A stretch of 64,000 nucleotides of DNA from Actinernus sp. WN-2022 (taxonomy: Eukaryota > Cnidaria > Anthozoa > Actiniaria > Actinernidae). Of the stretch, positions 63,973 to 64,000 are shown in pieces. A program made the translations under genes and the position numbers. Within the stretch, counting starts at the first letter, position 1. Every line of letters starts with the position of its first letter. Under the pieces are notes generated by a model. That model did not search any database, was not told the origin of the DNA, and saw only the letters and a list, made by a program, of their open reading frames with translations. The stretch lies in contig JAOWCC010001368.1 of assembly GCA_030867875.1 (NCBI GenBank), positions 6,014,965 to 6,078,964 of the forward strand. Reading direction: 5' to 3'.

Positions 63973-64000
63973 ACTCCCCAGAAAATTAGACGGGGGTGCT

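Overview
This is animal nuclear DNA: one multi-exon gene with GT-AG introns, AT-rich introns packed with short inverted-repeat transposons, tRNA-derived SINEs, non-LTR reverse transcriptase remnants and satellites. The conserved protein is closest in layout to metazoan eIF4G. The repeat style and the intron-dense conserved gene suggest a cnidarian, most likely a stony coral; that assignment is inference from memory and was not searched.

Gene 1 (2347-41764, + strand) is the 3' two thirds of eIF4G, the scaffold of the cap-binding complex. I reconstruct 22 consecutive coding exons whose phases all agree, giving 972 residues plus stop. In order they encode the eIF4E-binding motif, an RG/basic linker, the MIF4G domain (eIF4A binding), a linker with a glutamine tract, the MA3 domain and the C-terminal W2 domain. 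The 5' end of the gene lies left of the window or was not recognised in the first 2.3 kb. Introns 6 and 11 are swollen by a 5.4-kb and a 3.1-kb terminal-inverted-repeat (TIR) element; other introns carry 0.1-1.7-kb hairpin elements, at least four with TTAA target duplications.

Downstream (42-52 kb) is a nest of elements: a TTA-duplicating MITE just after the stop codon, a palindromic element split by a non-LTR reverse transcriptase fragment, a PIF/Harbinger-like element whose empty site is preserved in a paralogous copy in the same window, and a 3.1-kb foldback element with nine 15-bp repeats in each arm. Two TA-flanked elements sit side by side in the exact centre of a palindrome inside that foldback.

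At 51869-52201 is the likely first coding exon of a second + strand gene, whose N-terminus resembles those of cnidarian retroelement-related (DUF1759-type) proteins. The remaining 12 kb hold no gene I can name. They contain a 1.1-kb satellite with a palindromic core, a CCCCTGAAGAA-repeat element, a possible small terminal exon, a Penelope-like/hammerhead-like motif, G-rich tandem repeats and a broken non-LTR reverse transcriptase end.
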